Shown here: positions 8,107-20,726 of the stretch, one piece after another
Position numbering within the stretch: the first letter of the stretch is position 1
How the letters are laid out: each line of letters starts with the position of its first letter
Assembly (NCBI RefSeq): GCF_003254645.1
Contig: NZ_PNFD01000001.1
Location: forward strand, 744,001-808,000
Length of the DNA stretch: 64,000 nt
DNA from: Microbacterium suaedae
Lineage (GTDB): Bacteria > Actinomycetota > Actinomycetes > Actinomycetales > Microbacteriaceae
Reading direction: 5' to 3'
Translations under genes and position numbers: made by a program
Notes under the pieces: model-generated
Told to the model about the DNA's origin: nothing
The model's database searches: none
What the model saw: only the letters and a program-made list of their open reading frames with translations

Positions 8107-10851
8107 ATGTCCCGTCTCCGCTCCCCCGGCACTCGACTCGCCGGGTTCGCCGCCGCCACGTCCCTCGCCGTCCTCGGCCTCGCCGCCCCGGCGCAAGCGG
8201 CCGACAACATCATCACCGACGGCACTACCGAGATCACCACCGGCGAATGGGTCTGCGACACCGCCGTGCACGTCGAAAAACTCGACGTCATCGGCGAGGT
8301 CACGCTGATCCTCGACGACGGATGCGATCTGACTGCGACCACGACGCAGACGAGTCCCGAGTCCGCCCCGATTCAGGTGGAATACGGGAACAGCCTCACC
8401 ATTGACGGCACGGGATCACTCGACACCACAGGCTTCGAAAGCGCCGGCATCGGTGGCGGAGCCAGAGCTGGAAACGGAACAATCACGATCAACGGCGGCA
8501 CCATCACCGCCACGAGTAGTTGGGGCGCCGGCATCGGCAGCGGCAACCTGCACCGGGGTGCGAGGGGCACCATCGCGATCAACGGCGGCACCATCACCAC
8601 CACGAGTGATTGGGGTGCCGGGATCGGCGGCGGAGAGGGAAGCCACAGCGGACCCGTCACGATCAATGGCGGCACCATCACCGCCACGGGTGGATCGGGT
8701 GCCGGCATCGGCGGCGGCAACGGAGGAACAGGTACGGTCACCATCCACGACGGCCTCGTCTCAGCCACGAGCACGACCGGCGCGGGAATCGGCGGCGGCA
8801 TCTATGCAGCTGGCAACGGTACGACCGTCGTCATCACCGGCGGAGACGTCACCGCGAGCGCCGACACGGGCGCCGCAGGCATCGGGACCGGACACCGAGT
8901 CTCGGGAGGATCCGGAGGCGTCGTGACGATCAGCGGAGACGCTTCGGTCACTGCGAACGGCGGTGACGCGACGAACTCTTCGACCGGCTCCGGTGCCGGA
9001 ATCGGCACTGGACATGAGGAAGACGGGCCGACGGATGTGACGATCGCGACCACGGGCACTGTCACCGCCATCGGCGGCGAATCGGGCTTCGGGCACAGCG
9101 CAGGCGCCGCGATTGGCTCCGGCGGCGCGGCCACACACCGGCTCGTGACGACGTCCATCTCAGGAACCAGCGGCATCGCGTCGATCCTTCCCGTCGACAT
9201 GGACCTCCCCGACGGGGCGGAACTCCCCGACGGAATGACACACGGCACGTTCTCCGTCCCCGTCGACGGATCCCTCACCTTCGCCGGATCGGCAACAGAC
9301 CCGAGCGAGATCGCCCAGCTCTTCCTCGACGGCACCGAGGTGCACGCGACAGAGCACACGATCGCCACGCCCGATCAGGATCACGAACTCACCGCCACGG
9401 CGGTCACGTCGATCGTCGACGCGAGCATCGTCCTGGACGCCCCCGCCCGCGACGAGCCGCTCGCGGAGAGCGCCACCCCCGACCACGACACGTATACGGT
9501 CGACTCCGTCACCTGGGATCCGGCCGACTCACCCGCGTCTCCTGCGGCCGCCTACACCGCGACCGTCGTCCTCGCCCCGATCGACGGGCACGGCTTCACC
9601 GACGCGCCGACCGGAACCATCAACGGCGAACCGGCCGAAGCCACGAAGAACGCCGACGGCACGCTCACCCTCACCCGCGAGTTCCCGGCGACGGACAAGG
9701 CCGCACCGATGCTCACCCTCGACGCGGACCCCGCGACCGGCACCACGACGCCGGGCGACGTCGCGCTCACGGCGACCCTCACCGGTGCGTTCCCCGATAT
9801 CGACGAACACGATGTTGAACTCACGGTCGACGGACCGGACGGCGTCGAGATCGTGTCGGCGCCCACCGACGAGAACGGCATCGCCACCTACACGCTCGAC
9901 GCGCCCCGCTCCGGCGAGTACACGTTCGGCGCCGCTTTCGCCGGAGACGAGTCGAATCGTCCCGCCGACGCGGAGACCATCACCGGGTACGCCGTTTCGC
10001 CGATCCCCGTCGCCGAAGCGTCGGTGACGATCGACGCGCCGACGAGCGGATCCGGTCTGGCCGCCGACGCGACGCCCGACGACGAGACGTACACGGTCGA
10101 CTCCGTCGCCTGGGGCCCGAACGACGCGGCCGCCGTCCCCGGCACGCCCTACACCGCGACCCTCACCCTGTCCCCCGCCGCCGAGCACACCTTCACAGAC
10201 GATACCGCAGGCACCGTGAACGGCGAGCCGGCCGAGGCCGCCCTCGGCGAAGACGGCACCCTCACGCTCGTCGCCGAGTTCCCCGCGACGGCGAAGTCCG
10301 CGACCGAACTCGAACTGGACGTCGCTCCTCCGGATGGAGCCATGCAGCCGGGTGAGGTCACGCTCACCGCGACGCTGGCGGGCGCCTATCCGGACGACGC
10401 CGGCCACGAGATCACCTTCAGAGTGGAGGCGGCGGAGGCCACGGCGGGCATCTCGGCGGTCGACGCGCAGATCCTGACCGCCGTCACCGGCGAGGACGGC
10501 ACGGCCTCCGTCACTCTGAACGATCTCGCCCCGGGCGACTACGCGTTCTCAGCGGCCTATGCCGGCGACGGGGCGAACGCCGCCACCGCATCGGATCCGA
10601 TCAGCGGATACGGCGTGGCCCCGGAACCGACACCCACACCGACACCGGAGCCAGAACCGACCGCCGCGCCGGAGCCGGCCCCCACACCCACGGAGTCGCC
10701 CGCTCCGGCCCCGGCGCCTGAAGACCCGGACGACCTCGCCGCCACGGGCGGCACCCCACCGGCCGAAGCGCTGTGGGCCTCGCTCGCCCTGCTGACAGCC
10801 GGCGTGCTGCTGCTCACCCGCCGCGGGGCGCGCGCCGACGCGTCGCGATGA
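8107..10851 (+). CDS. Large LAxTG-anchored surface protein with glycine-rich and Ig-like repeats
   Basis: A 914-residue secreted protein of unknown function. It has an N-terminal signal peptide (cleavage near AQAAD), then from about residue 90 to 340 a series of Gly-rich repeats built on INGGTITAT...GAGIGGG, which look like turns of a beta-helix. Residues ~436-635 and ~636-835 are two tandem copies of a ~200-residue unit (each with TYTVDSV, NGEPAEA and an Ig-like LTLD.DP.G...PG.V.LTATL part). A Pro/Glu/Thr stretch follows, then LAATG, a hydrophobic helix and an Arg-rich tail: a sortase E-type anchor. It probably sits in the cell wall and may bind polymer or mediate adhesion (inference). The shared operator lies upstream and a bidirectional terminator downstream. 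Confidence 0.85.
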   Translation: MSRLRSPGTRLAGFAAATSLAVLGLAAPAQAADNIITDGTTEITTGEWVCDTAVHVEKLDVIGEVTLILDDGCDLTATTTQTSPESAPIQVEYGNSLTIDGTGSLDTTGFESAGIGGGARAGNGTITINGGTITATSSWGAGIGSGNLHRGARGTIAINGGTITTTSDWGAGIGGGEGSHSGPVTINGGTITATGGSGAGIGGGNGGTGTVTIHDGLVSATSTTGAGIGGGIYAAGNGTTVVITGGDVTASADTGAAGIGTGHRVSGGSGGVVTISGDASVTANGGDATNSSTGSGAGIGTGHEEDGPTDVTIATTGTVTAIGGESGFGHSAGAAIGSGGAATHRLVTTSISGTSGIASILPVDMDLPDGAELPDGMTHGTFSVPVDGSLTFAGSATDPSEIAQLFLDGTEVHATEHTIATPDQDHELTATAVTSIVDASIVLDAPARDEPLAESATPDHDTYTVDSVTWDPADSPASPAAAYTATVVLAPIDGHGFTDAPTGTINGEPAEATKNADGTLTLTREFPATDKAAPMLTLDADPATGTTTPGDVALTATLTGAFPDIDEHDVELTVDGPDGVEIVSAPTDENGIATYTLDAPRSGEYTFGAAFAGDESNRPADAETITGYAVSPIPVAEASVTIDAPTSGSGLAADATPDDETYTVDSVAWGPNDAAAVPGTPYTATLTLSPAAEHTFTDDTAGTVNGEPAEAALGEDGTLTLVAEFPATAKSATELELDVAPPDGAMQPGEVTLTATLAGAYPDDAGHEITFRVEAAEATAGISAVDAQILTAVTGEDGTASVTLNDLAPGDYAFSAAYAGDGANAATASDPISGYGVAPEPTPTPTPEPEPTAAPEPAPTPTESPAPAPAPEDPDDLAATGGTPPAEALWASLALLTAGVLLLTRRGARADASR

Positions 10852-10856
10852 AGACG

Positions 10857-10904
10857 GGCGAGGCGCCGCCGGACGAGACCCGAACCGTCCCGCGGCGCCT
10901 CGCC
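10857..10904. terminator. Bidirectional terminator between convergent surface-protein and regulator genes
   Basis: Perfect 13-base arms GGCGAGGCGCCGC and GCGGCGCCTCGCC around a loop that itself contains GGACG/CGTCC. It fills the gap between the plus-strand stop at 10851 and the minus-strand stop at 10928. Confidence 0.7.
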
Positions 10905-10927
10905 TCCGCCGTGCGGAGAGCGAGCGA

Positions 10928-13444
10928 TCACTCCCGCCCGGTGCGCGACCAGGCCGCCGACAGCTCCGCTCTGTTCGCCACGCCCAGGCGCGCGAAGATG
11001 TCGCGCAGATGCGCGTCGACGGTGCGCACCGAGATCACGAGCCGTGCGGCGATGGCCTTGTTCGACAGCCCGGCGCGTACGAGGGTCGCGATCTCGCTCT
11101 GGCGAGGCGTGAGCTCCACGGCGGCCGGCTCGGGGATCCAGACGCCGTGCGCGAGCAGGCTCGCGACGAGGCCGCTCGCCATCGCTCCGTCGCCCGCGGC
11201 GAGCGCGCGTGCGTGCCTCACCATCAGCTCGGGGATCGGGCCGTCGACCCTTTGTGCGGCATCGACGAGCCGCCCCACGGATCCGTCCGAGGCGGCGCCC
11301 GAGTCCGCGGCCTCGGCGACGCACCTGATGTGCCGCGCGTGCAGAACGGGCAGCCAGAGCCCTTCACGCGCAGAGCGCATGTCTACGTCGTCGCACTGAT
11401 CGATCACGGTGTCCTCGCCGAGCGCGAGCGCGACTGCGAGCAGCTTCATCTCGCTGTCGCTCGTGATCAGGCGCGACGCGCGTGACTGCGCACGGAGGTG
11501 CTGGCGTCTCGCATCCCGCGCCTCGTCGAGCTCACCGACCGCGGCAAGCGCGTAGGCGAGCGCCGACCACGCCGTCGCCCCGAATCCCCTCGCGTCGCGG
11601 ATGCTGAAGTGGGACAGCGCGCCGCGGAGCTGAGCGATGGCGGCACGCCACTCGCCGCGCGCGATCAGCGTGCGTCCCACTCCCGTCTGGCGCACGGCGT
11701 CGTCCACGTCGACGTGCAGTTCGTCGACGAGAGCGAGTGTGCTCGACGCCGTCTCGGCGTCCCCCGCCCACAGGGCGGCGAGCGTGCGCGCGGCGACGAG
11801 CTCGTACAGCGGCTGCGGGTACCGTTCGGGATCGAGGCGCCATCGCGCCAGCGACTCGTCGGCGAGCGCGAGCGCGTGATCCAGCCGGCCCGCCTGGGCG
11901 CTGCCGAGGATGCGCGACCCCAGGAGCATCGCGCGAACCGCAGGATCCGCGGTCGACTCCCCGCACTCTTCGAGCAGATCGAGGCATTCGCTGAAGCGGC
12001 CCGCGTAGGCGAGGCGCACGAGGCCATCCGCCTCACGCAGCGCGATGAGCGACGGCGTCGACAGAGGCGTGTCCCGCATGACGCGGCGTGCACCGTCGAC
12101 GTCGTCGTCGCCGAACTGCCGCAGATCCGCCGCGATGCGCGCATGCCGCAGCCGGGCTCGGTCTCCGTCCGGACCGCCCGGGATCAGCGGGGCCGCTCGA
12201 GAGAGGTTCTGTTCCGTCGCCTGCGCGTCGCCCTGGTAACGCGCGATCTGAGCGCGCACGAGGAGGAGCTCGAGGGCGCGCGGATCCGCATCGGGCAGCA
12301 CGCTCAGCGCGACGTCGCTGATCCGGATCACCAGGCGGTGATCCTGCACCGCGGCCGCCTCGAGAGTCGCGGCGACCAGGTCGTCGACATCGGCGATCAC
12401 GCCACAGGTGAGAGCCCAGTCGACGCTCGCGAAGGTCGAGGCGTCGGGCTGGAACCAGTCGTACAGGGCACGCCTGCGCCTCGGCGAGAGATTCTCTCTC
12501 AGCACCTCGGTGTGGACGGGGTGCACCAGGCGCACCTGGGTCACGCGATCGTGTGCGCGCCGCCCGTGCACGACGAGGCCGAGCGCCGTGACGGCTTCGA
12601 GAGCCTCGGCGTCGACGACCGCTTCGAGCATCTCCACGCGCACCGGTCCGGCGAGCGCCAGCAGGTCAACGATGTCGCGCTGAGGCGGATCGAGCGTCTC
12701 GAGTTCCGCACCGATCAGGTCGGTCAGGCGCCGTCCGATGTGATGCTGATCGTTCCAGACCCAGGCGCCGTCGACGTAGACGAGCGCCCCCGACGATTTC
12801 AGCGATCGGACGAGTTCGCGCAGATACAGCGGATTCCCCTGCGTGAGCTCATGGGCACGATGCGCCGTCTCCAGGGCAACCGGTCCGTCGAGCACACGCG
12901 ACAGCAGGCGATGCACCTGCTCCGCCTCGAGTCCGCCGACCTCGACGTACTCGAGCCAGCCCTGGCGCACGAGCGTGAACAACGGCTCGGGAGACCGCGG
13001 CAGGCGGCGCGCGTTGCAGACGAGCCTCGCGGCACCCAGCTGCACGACCTCGGACAGCACGATCGCCGTCGCATCGCCGATCAGGTGCGCGTCATCCAGG
13101 ACGAGGACAGGATCGGACAGACCCTCGAGCGCAGTCTGGCACCTGCGCACGAGTCGGGTGAGCATATCGCCCGACGCCACCGTCTCGTCGATGCGCCCGA
13201 TGAGCGGCTCGAGCACAGACCAGGGGCTCGAGAGAGTGGTCGGGGTCCGCAGCCACACCGTGCTTCCTCGCACGCCGTCGTCCACGACCCCCTCGGTCAG
13301 GGTCGACTTCCCTGTGCCGGGGTCGCCCATCACGAGCACCCCGCGCCCCGCCGCGAGCGCGGAGACGGCCGGCTCGCGCAGCCGGTCCCGCGCGACGAGC
13401 GGCCAATCACCCCGTGGAGCAAGCGGCGCTGATCGGGATGTCAC
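10928..13444 (-). CDS. LuxR-family transcriptional regulator, large ATP-binding (MalT/LAL) type
   Basis: About 838 residues. The N-terminus holds an AAA-type ATPase with Walker A GDPGTGKST and a Walker B-like PVLVLDDAH; the long middle is helical, TPR-like; the C-terminus is a LuxR HTH (VELTPRQSEIATLVRAG...NKAIAARLVISVRTVDAHL). This is the MalT/LAL architecture, which usually activates genes on a ligand or protein signal. The GTG at 13444 is preferred, 10 bases past TAGG; the frame is also open from a TTG at 13453. It follows the surface-protein stop at 13455 with almost no gap, so both are likely co-transcribed. Two surface genes flank it and share an upstream palindrome, suggesting it controls them. 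Confidence 0.85.
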   Translation of the reverse strand: MTSRSAPLAPRGDWPLVARDRLREPAVSALAAGRGVLVMGDPGTGKSTLTEGVVDDGVRGSTVWLRTPTTLSSPWSVLEPLIGRIDETVASGDMLTRLVRRCQTALEGLSDPVLVLDDAHLIGDATAIVLSEVVQLGAARLVCNARRLPRSPEPLFTLVRQGWLEYVEVGGLEAEQVHRLLSRVLDGPVALETAHRAHELTQGNPLYLRELVRSLKSSGALVYVDGAWVWNDQHHIGRRLTDLIGAELETLDPPQRDIVDLLALAGPVRVEMLEAVVDAEALEAVTALGLVVHGRRAHDRVTQVRLVHPVHTEVLRENLSPRRRRALYDWFQPDASTFASVDWALTCGVIADVDDLVAATLEAAAVQDHRLVIRISDVALSVLPDADPRALELLLVRAQIARYQGDAQATEQNLSRAAPLIPGGPDGDRARLRHARIAADLRQFGDDDVDGARRVMRDTPLSTPSLIALREADGLVRLAYAGRFSECLDLLEECGESTADPAVRAMLLGSRILGSAQAGRLDHALALADESLARWRLDPERYPQPLYELVAARTLAALWAGDAETASSTLALVDELHVDVDDAVRQTGVGRTLIARGEWRAAIAQLRGALSHFSIRDARGFGATAWSALAYALAAVGELDEARDARRQHLRAQSRASRLITSDSEMKLLAVALALGEDTVIDQCDDVDMRSAREGLWLPVLHARHIRCVAEAADSGAASDGSVGRLVDAAQRVDGPIPELMVRHARALAAGDGAMASGLVASLLAHGVWIPEPAAVELTPRQSEIATLVRAGLSNKAIAARLVISVRTVDAHLRDIFARLGVANRAELSAAWSRTGRE

Positions 13445-13454
13445 CCGATACAAC

Positions 13455-15974
<2,520 letters not shown>

Positions 15975-16027
15975 GGGGAGGAGACGAGCACGGTCATCGT
16001 GACGCTACGCATCCGCCCGCCCGGCCA

Positions 16028-16052
16028 CATCGGCGATCGTCGCCTATATCCG
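16028..16052 (-). promoter_or_regulatory. Shared 25-bp near-palindromic element, copy 2
   Basis: Exact reverse-complement copy of the 25 bp at 8016-8040, located 53 bases upstream of the minus-strand surface-protein gene starting at 15974. In both places a GC(A/G)TAGC sequence follows at a similar distance and may be part of the promoter. Likely operator for the LAL regulator encoded in the downstream operon; not proven. Confidence 0.6.
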
Positions 16053-16068
16053 TCCCACGCGCATGACA

Positions 16069-16102
16069 GCGGCCCGCCCCCGGATCGGCAGGGGCGGGCC
16101 GC
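16069..16102 (-). terminator. Hairpin terminator after pckG
   Basis: Arms GCGGCCCGCCCC and GGGGCGGGCCGC around a short loop, 60 bases past the pckG stop on the minus strand. It closely resembles the hairpin at 7969-8001, and each lies next to a copy of the shared 25-bp element. Confidence 0.65.
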
Positions 16103-16161
16103 TGGTGTTGCGAGCCCCGGCGTGCGGTCCGGGGCGTCGCTGGCGAAGGGGCTGAGTGCGG

Positions 16162-18021
16162 TCAGCCCTTCTTCGCGGTCTGGAGGCGTTCGCGCAGCGC
16201 GGCGAGCTGATCCCTCAGCTCTGCCGGCACGCGATCGCCGAACGTGTTGTAGAACTCCTCCGTGAGGTCGGCCTCCGCGAGCCACGACGCGGGCTCGATG
16301 GAGAAGAGCTCTTCGAGATCGGCGTCGGGAACGTCGATCCCGTCGAGGTTCAGGTCGCCTTCGGCCGGAACGCGGCCGATCGGTGTGTCGACGGCGTCGA
16401 CCTCACCCTCGAGGCGGCGGACGATCCACTCGATCACGCGCGCGTTCTCGCTGAAGCCGGGCCACAGGAAGCGGCCATCGTCACCCTTGCGGAACCAGTT
16501 GACCTGGTAGATCGCGGGCAAGGTCGAGGCGAGGGAGGCCATCTCGATCCAGTGCCCGAAGTAGTCGGCCATGTTGTAGCCGCAGAACGGCATCATCGCG
16601 AACGGATCGCGGCGCAGTTCGCCGACGGTTCCCTCGGCCGCCGCGGTGCGCTCGGACGAGATCGTGGATCCCATGAACGTGCCGTGGTTCCAGTCGAAGG
16701 CCTCGGTGACGAGGGGAACGTTCGTCGCCCGGCGTCCGCCGAAGAGGATCGCGTCGAGGGGAACGGCCTCCTCCCAGTCGTCCGAGATTGACGGGGCCTG
16801 CGCCGCGGATACGGTGAAGCGCGAGTTGGGATGCGCTGCGGGACGCCCGCTGTCAGGCGTCCAGCCCTCGCCCTGCCAGTCGACGAGGTAGTTCGGCGCG
16901 TCGTCGGTGAGTCCTTCCCACCACACATCGCCATCCGGGCGGAGCGCGACGTTCGTGAAGATGACGTTGCCGTGCAGCGCCTCGACCGCCGTGACGTTCG
17001 TCGACATGCCCGTCCCCGGGGCGACGCCGAAGAATCCCGCCTCCGGATTGATCGCGTACAGGCGGCCGTCGTCACCGGGACGGATCCACGCGATGTCGTC
17101 GCCGAGCGTCTCGACGGTCCATCCCGGGATCGTGGGGCGCAGCATCGCGAGATTCGTCTTGCCGCACGCCGAGGGGAAGGCCGCCGCGATGTGGTACTTC
17201 TTCCCTTCCGGCGAGATGACGCGGATGAGGAGCATGTGCTCGGCCATCCACCCCTGGTCGCGCCCGAGCACGGAGGCGATACGCAGGGCGTAGCACTTCT
17301 TCGCGAGGATCGCGTTGCCGCCGTAGCCGGATCCGTACGACCACACCTCGAGGCTGTCGGGGAAGTGGACGATGTACTTCTCGTCGTTCGAGGGCCAGGC
17401 GACATCCGGCTGACCGGGCGCGAGCGGGTGACCGACCGAGTGGACGGTGTGCACCCAGGGCGTGCCGTCGGCGATCAGCTCGGTGACCTCGGCTCCGACG
17501 CGCGTCATGATCTCGATCGAGGCGACGGCGTAGGGGCTGTCGGTGAGCTGCACGCCGAGCTGCGAGATCGGTCCGCCGACCTTGCCCATCGAGAACGGCA
17601 CGACGAACATCGTGCGACCGCGCATCGACCCCTCGAAGAGGGGCGTGAGCGTCTCGCGGATCTCGTCCGGCGCGACCCAGTTGTTCGTCGGCCCCGCGTC
17701 CTCCTCACGCTCGGATGCGATGAAGGTGCGCGACTCGAGGCGGGCGACGTCGCCTGCGTCGCTGCGGGCGAGGTAGCTGTTCGGACGCCACTGTTCGTTG
17801 AGCTTGATGAGCGTGCCCTGCTCGACCATGTCGGCGAGAAGCGCCTCGTTCTCCTCGGGCGATCCGTCGACCCAGTGGATCCGCTCGGGTTGCGTGAGTG
17901 CCGCGATCTCGTCGACCCAGCGCACGAGGGCCTCGAAAGCGGCGCTCCGGTATGCGGGCTGCGCTCCGTACTCGGCGAGGCGGCTTCCGTACGCGACGGT
18001 CGTCTGCTCTGCGAGGGCCAT
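16162..18021 (-). CDS. pckG: Phosphoenolpyruvate carboxykinase (GTP)
   Basis: A 619-residue GTP-type PEP carboxykinase, which converts oxaloacetate and GTP to PEP, CO2 and GDP for gluconeogenesis in the cytoplasm. Visible family marks are the kinase P-loop [15 protein letters not shown] with the reactive Cys, [24 protein letters not shown] near the C-terminus and [18 protein letters not shown]. The ATG at 18021 ([12 protein letters not shown]) is the natural start; a ribosome site-like AAAGGAG lies just before it. The frame is open much further upstream, but there it overlaps the divergent regulator gene. Divergent from a RamB/ScfR-like regulator, which may control it according to acetate or gluconeogenic carbon supply. 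Confidence 0.97.
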   Translation of the reverse strand: MALAEQTTVAYGSRLAEYGAQPAYRSAAFEALVRWVDEIAALTQPERIHWVDGSPEENEALLADMVEQGTLIKLNEQWRPNSYLARSDAGDVARLESRTFIASEREEDAGPTNNWVAPDEIRETLTPLFEGSMRGRTMFVVPFSMGKVGGPISQLGVQLTDSPYAVASIEIMTRVGAEVTELIADGTPWVHTVHSVGHPLAPGQPDVAWPSNDEKYIVHFPDSLEVWSYGSGYGGNAILAKKCYALRIASVLGRDQGWMAEHMLLIRVISPEGKKYHIAAAFPSACGKTNLAMLRPTIPGWTVETLGDDIAWIRPGDDGRLYAINPEAGFFGVAPGTGMSTNVTAVEALHGNVIFTNVALRPDGDVWWEGLTDDAPNYLVDWQGEGWTPDSGRPAAHPNSRFTVSAAQAPSISDDWEEAVPLDAILFGGRRATNVPLVTEAFDWNHGTFMGSTISSERTAAAEGTVGELRRDPFAMMPFCGYNMADYFGHWIEMASLASTLPAIYQVNWFRKGDDGRFLWPGFSENARVIEWIVRRLEGEVDAVDTPIGRVPAEGDLNLDGIDVPDADLEELFSIEPASWLAEADLTEEFYNTFGDRVPAELRDQLAALRERLQTAKKG

Positions 18022-18090
18022 CGTTCGCTCCTTTGGGATCTCCGAGTGCGGCGTGAGAATCGTGCCGCACATCAAGAATCCGTCACATGA

Positions 18091-18136
18091 GATCGACTTT
18101 GGCAGCGATCCGAGGTGAAAGAAATCCGGTTCTTTC
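18091..18136. promoter_or_regulatory. Palindromes in the pckG/regulator divergent promoter
   Basis: Two inverted repeats sit in the 129-base region between the divergent starts. GAAAGAA-ATCCGG-TTCTTTC (18117-18136) is a perfect 7-6-7 palindrome just upstream of the regulator ATG. GATCG-N10-CGATC (18091-18110) encloses ACTTTGGCA, which loosely resembles the AAAGTTTGCAAA-like sites described for corynebacterial RamB. Either could be an operator for the adjacent regulator. Confidence 0.45.
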
Positions 18137-18150
18137 GCTACCATGAAGGA

Positions 18151-19614
18151 ATGAGTTCCGCGACGCCTCGTACCTCCTCGACTCCGCGCATCGAGCTCAA
18201 GACGCTCGGCCACAGGATCCGACATCACCGCCTCGCGCGGGATCTCACGCTCGACGAGCTCGGCGAGGCCGTCGGCGTCGCAGGGAGCCAGCTGAGCCTC
18301 ATTGAGAACGGCAAGCGAGAGCCGAAGCTCACCCTGCTGCAGGCGATCGCCGAGGCGACATCGACGACCGTGACCGACCTCATCTCCGCAGAGCCCCCGA
18401 ACCGCCGCGCGGCGCTCGAGATCGAGCTCGAGCGCGCCCAGCACAGCTATTCGTTCCTGCAGCTTGGCATCCCGCCGATCAAGGTGACGAAGGGGCTCAC
18501 CGACGACGCGATCGAGACCGTGCTCGGTCTGCACGCCGAGCTTCAGCGCCGCGATCGCGAGGCGAACGCGACGCCCGAGGAAGCGCGACGCGCGAACACC
18601 GAGCTGCGGATCCGCATGCGCGATCGCAACAACTACCTCCCCGATATCGAGAAGCTCGCAGAAGAGCAGCTCGCCGCCGCGGGGCACTCGCGCGGGGCAC
18701 TCACCCACCGCACGGTGAGCCTCATGGCCCAGCAGCTGGGCTTCGAGCTCGTCTACGTGGGCGATCTGCCGAGCTCGACGCGCTCGATCACCGATCTCGA
18801 GAACGGGCGCATCTACCTGCCGCCCGCGTCGATCCCGGGCGGGCACGGGCTGCGGTCGATGGCGCTGCAGGCGATGGCGCACCGATTGCTCGGGCACCAG
18901 CCGCCGACCTCGTACGCCGACTTCCTGCAGCAGCGCCTCGAGATCAACTACTACGCGGCGTGCTGCCTGATCCCCAAGACGGCGGGCGTAGCGTTCCTGC
19001 AGGAGGCGAAGAAGGATCGCAATCTCGCGGTCGAGGACTTCCGCGATGCGTTCGGCGTCACGCACGAGGCCGCGAGCATGCGCATGACGAACCTGATGAC
19101 CGAGCACCTCGATATGCGGCTGCACTTCCTGCGCGTCGGTTCCGAGGGGCAGATCGAGCGCGTCTACTCCAACGACGGGCTTCCCCTCCCCGAGGACGTC
19201 ACCGGCGCCGTCGAGGGGCAGATCGTGTGCCGGAAGTTCTCGGCGCGCACCGCCTTCGAGCGTCAGAACCGCACCACCGAGCACTACCAGTACACCGACA
19301 CCCCCGCGGGAACGTTCTGGAGCGCGACGCAGACCGGATCCAGCGACTCGGGAGCGTTCTCGATCACGGTCGGCGTGCCCTTCGACGACGCGCGGTTCTG
19401 GCGCGGTCGCGAGACGCAGAAGCGCTCGCACTCGACGTGCCCGGACGAGAACTGCTGCCGGCGCCCCTCCCCCGAGGTGCTCGCTCGCTGGTCAGGAAAG
19501 GCGTGGCCGAGCGCGCGCGTGCACACGCACATCTTCAGCCCGCTGCCCCGCGGCAACTTCCCCGGCGTCGCCGAGAGCGACGTCTTCGAGTTCCTGGAAC
19601 GCCACGACGGCTGA
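18151..19614 (+). CDS. XRE-type regulator with ScfR/RamB-like C-terminal domain
   Basis: A 487-residue regulator: an N-terminal HTH_3 domain ([21 protein letters not shown], about residues 25-60), a central region with an ImmA/IrrE-like segment, and a C-terminal Cys-containing domain ([13 protein letters not shown]) typical of the short-chain fatty acid/RamB regulator family. In corynebacteria and mycobacteria such proteins control acetate and glyoxylate genes. ATG 18151 is taken as the start; GTG 18115 is also in frame but lies across the 7-6-7 palindrome. The gene is divergent from pckG, which fits control of gluconeogenesis. The target is inferred. Confidence 0.82.
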   Translation: MSSATPRTSSTPRIELKTLGHRIRHHRLARDLTLDELGEAVGVAGSQLSLIENGKREPKLTLLQAIAEATSTTVTDLISAEPPNRRAALEIELERAQHSYSFLQLGIPPIKVTKGLTDDAIETVLGLHAELQRRDREANATPEEARRANTELRIRMRDRNNYLPDIEKLAEEQLAAAGHSRGALTHRTVSLMAQQLGFELVYVGDLPSSTRSITDLENGRIYLPPASIPGGHGLRSMALQAMAHRLLGHQPPTSYADFLQQRLEINYYAACCLIPKTAGVAFLQEAKKDRNLAVEDFRDAFGVTHEAASMRMTNLMTEHLDMRLHFLRVGSEGQIERVYSNDGLPLPEDVTGAVEGQIVCRKFSARTAFERQNRTTEHYQYTDTPAGTFWSATQTGSSDSGAFSITVGVPFDDARFWRGRETQKRSHSTCPDENCCRRPSPEVLARWSGKAWPSARVHTHIFSPLPRGNFPGVAESDVFEFLERHDG

Positions 19615-19638
19615 CGCGCCGTCTCTCGGCCCCCGACG

Positions 19639-19744
19639 CGCGTTCGCGGGTGCCGCGCGGTCGCAATGCCCCCGACATGCAAGTGGCGGGTGCCGCGTGT
19701 TCGCCCTGATAGCTCAGAGCGACCACGGGGCACCCGCGAACGCG
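19639..19744. repeat. Intergenic palindrome, family 1 copy 1
   Basis: A 16-base perfect inverted repeat (CGCGTTCGCGGGTGCC / GGCACCCGCGAACGCG), extended inwards by GGTCGC/GCGACC, with a further partial copy GGCGGGTGCCGCGTGTTCGC in its long loop. It fills the gap between two convergent genes and may terminate both. The arm TTCGCGGGTGCCGCG is shared with 39305-39362, so it is a dispersed element and not a unique terminator. Confidence 0.75.
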
Positions 19745-19751
19745 GATCCGG

Positions 19752-20633
19752 TCAGGAAGAGGCGCGCTCGGCCGCCTCGACGACGTTCGTCATAAGCAGC
19801 GCGACCGTCATGGGGCCGACGCCGCCCGGGTTCGGCGACAGGAAGCCGGCGACCTCTGCAACGTCGGGGTGCACATCGCCGAAAATCTTCTGCTTGCCGG
19901 TCGCAGGATCCTCTTCACGAGTGACGCCGACGTCGAGAACCGCGGCACCGGGCTTGACGTCTTCCGGCTTCACGAGGTGCTTCACCCCGGCCGAGGCGAC
20001 GATGACATCCGCCTGACGCAGGTACTGCCCCATGTCGACGGTTCCCGTGTGCACCTGCGTCACGGTGGCGTTGATCTCGCGACGTGTCAGCAGCAGGCCG
20101 ATCGAGCGGCCGATCGTGACGCCGCGTCCGACGACGACGACGTGCTTGCCGTTCAGGTCGTAGTCGTTTCGCTGCAGCAGCTCGATGACGCCGCGCGGCG
20201 TGCACGGCAGCGGCGTCGCGATGGGCGCATTGACATTGAGCACGAGTCGGCCGAGATTCGTCGGGTGCAGGCCGTCGGCATCCTTCGCCGGATCGATCCG
20301 CTCGAGCACGGCGTCGGTGTCGATGTGCTTCGGCAACGGCAGCTGCACGATGTAGCCGTGACAGGTGGGATCCGCATTGAGCTCGTCGATGAGGTCCTCG
20401 ACCTGCTGCTGGGTCGCATCGGCCGGCAGCTCACGCTGGATCGAGTTCATGCCGATGGCGACGGACTGCTTATGCTTCATGCCGACGTACAGCTGCGATG
20501 CCGGATCCGCGCCGACGAGCACCGTCGCGATGCCGGGCGTGATGCCGTTCTCCCGCAGCGCGGAGACGCGCTCCGTGAGCTCCTGCTTGATCGCCGCCGA
20601 TGCGGCCTTTCCATCGAGAACCTGTGCGGTCAT
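19752..20633 (-). CDS. folD: Bifunctional methylenetetrahydrofolate dehydrogenase/cyclohydrolase
   Basis: A 293-residue FolD, which interconverts 5,10-methylene-THF, 5,10-methenyl-THF and 10-formyl-THF with NADP. The catalytic-Lys segment [23 protein letters not shown], the dinucleotide motif [16 protein letters not shown] and the C-terminal NPGGVGPMT are all present. It lies 93 bases downstream of glyA on the same strand with no clear terminator between, so both one-carbon genes likely share the ZTP riboswitch upstream of glyA. Confidence 0.97.
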   Translation of the reverse strand: MTAQVLDGKAASAAIKQELTERVSALRENGITPGIATVLVGADPASQLYVGMKHKQSVAIGMNSIQRELPADATQQQVEDLIDELNADPTCHGYIVQLPLPKHIDTDAVLERIDPAKDADGLHPTNLGRLVLNVNAPIATPLPCTPRGVIELLQRNDYDLNGKHVVVVGRGVTIGRSIGLLLTRREINATVTQVHTGTVDMGQYLRQADVIVASAGVKHLVKPEDVKPGAAVLDVGVTREEDPATGKQKIFGDVHPDVAEVAGFLSPNPGGVGPMTVALLMTNVVEAAERASS

Positions 20634-20726
20634 TCGTGTCTCCTCCTCGAGCGGGTACGGCGCGGCGCGCGCACGGCACGTATGCCTCTCACCATAGTGA
20701 TACGTGCCGCGCGCGTCGATGCCGGA

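Noticed and set aside
16162..19431. PEP carboxykinase with a 470-residue N-terminal extension
   Set aside because: The extension is antisense to the RamB-like regulator; the enzyme is complete from 18021 with a ribosome site there.
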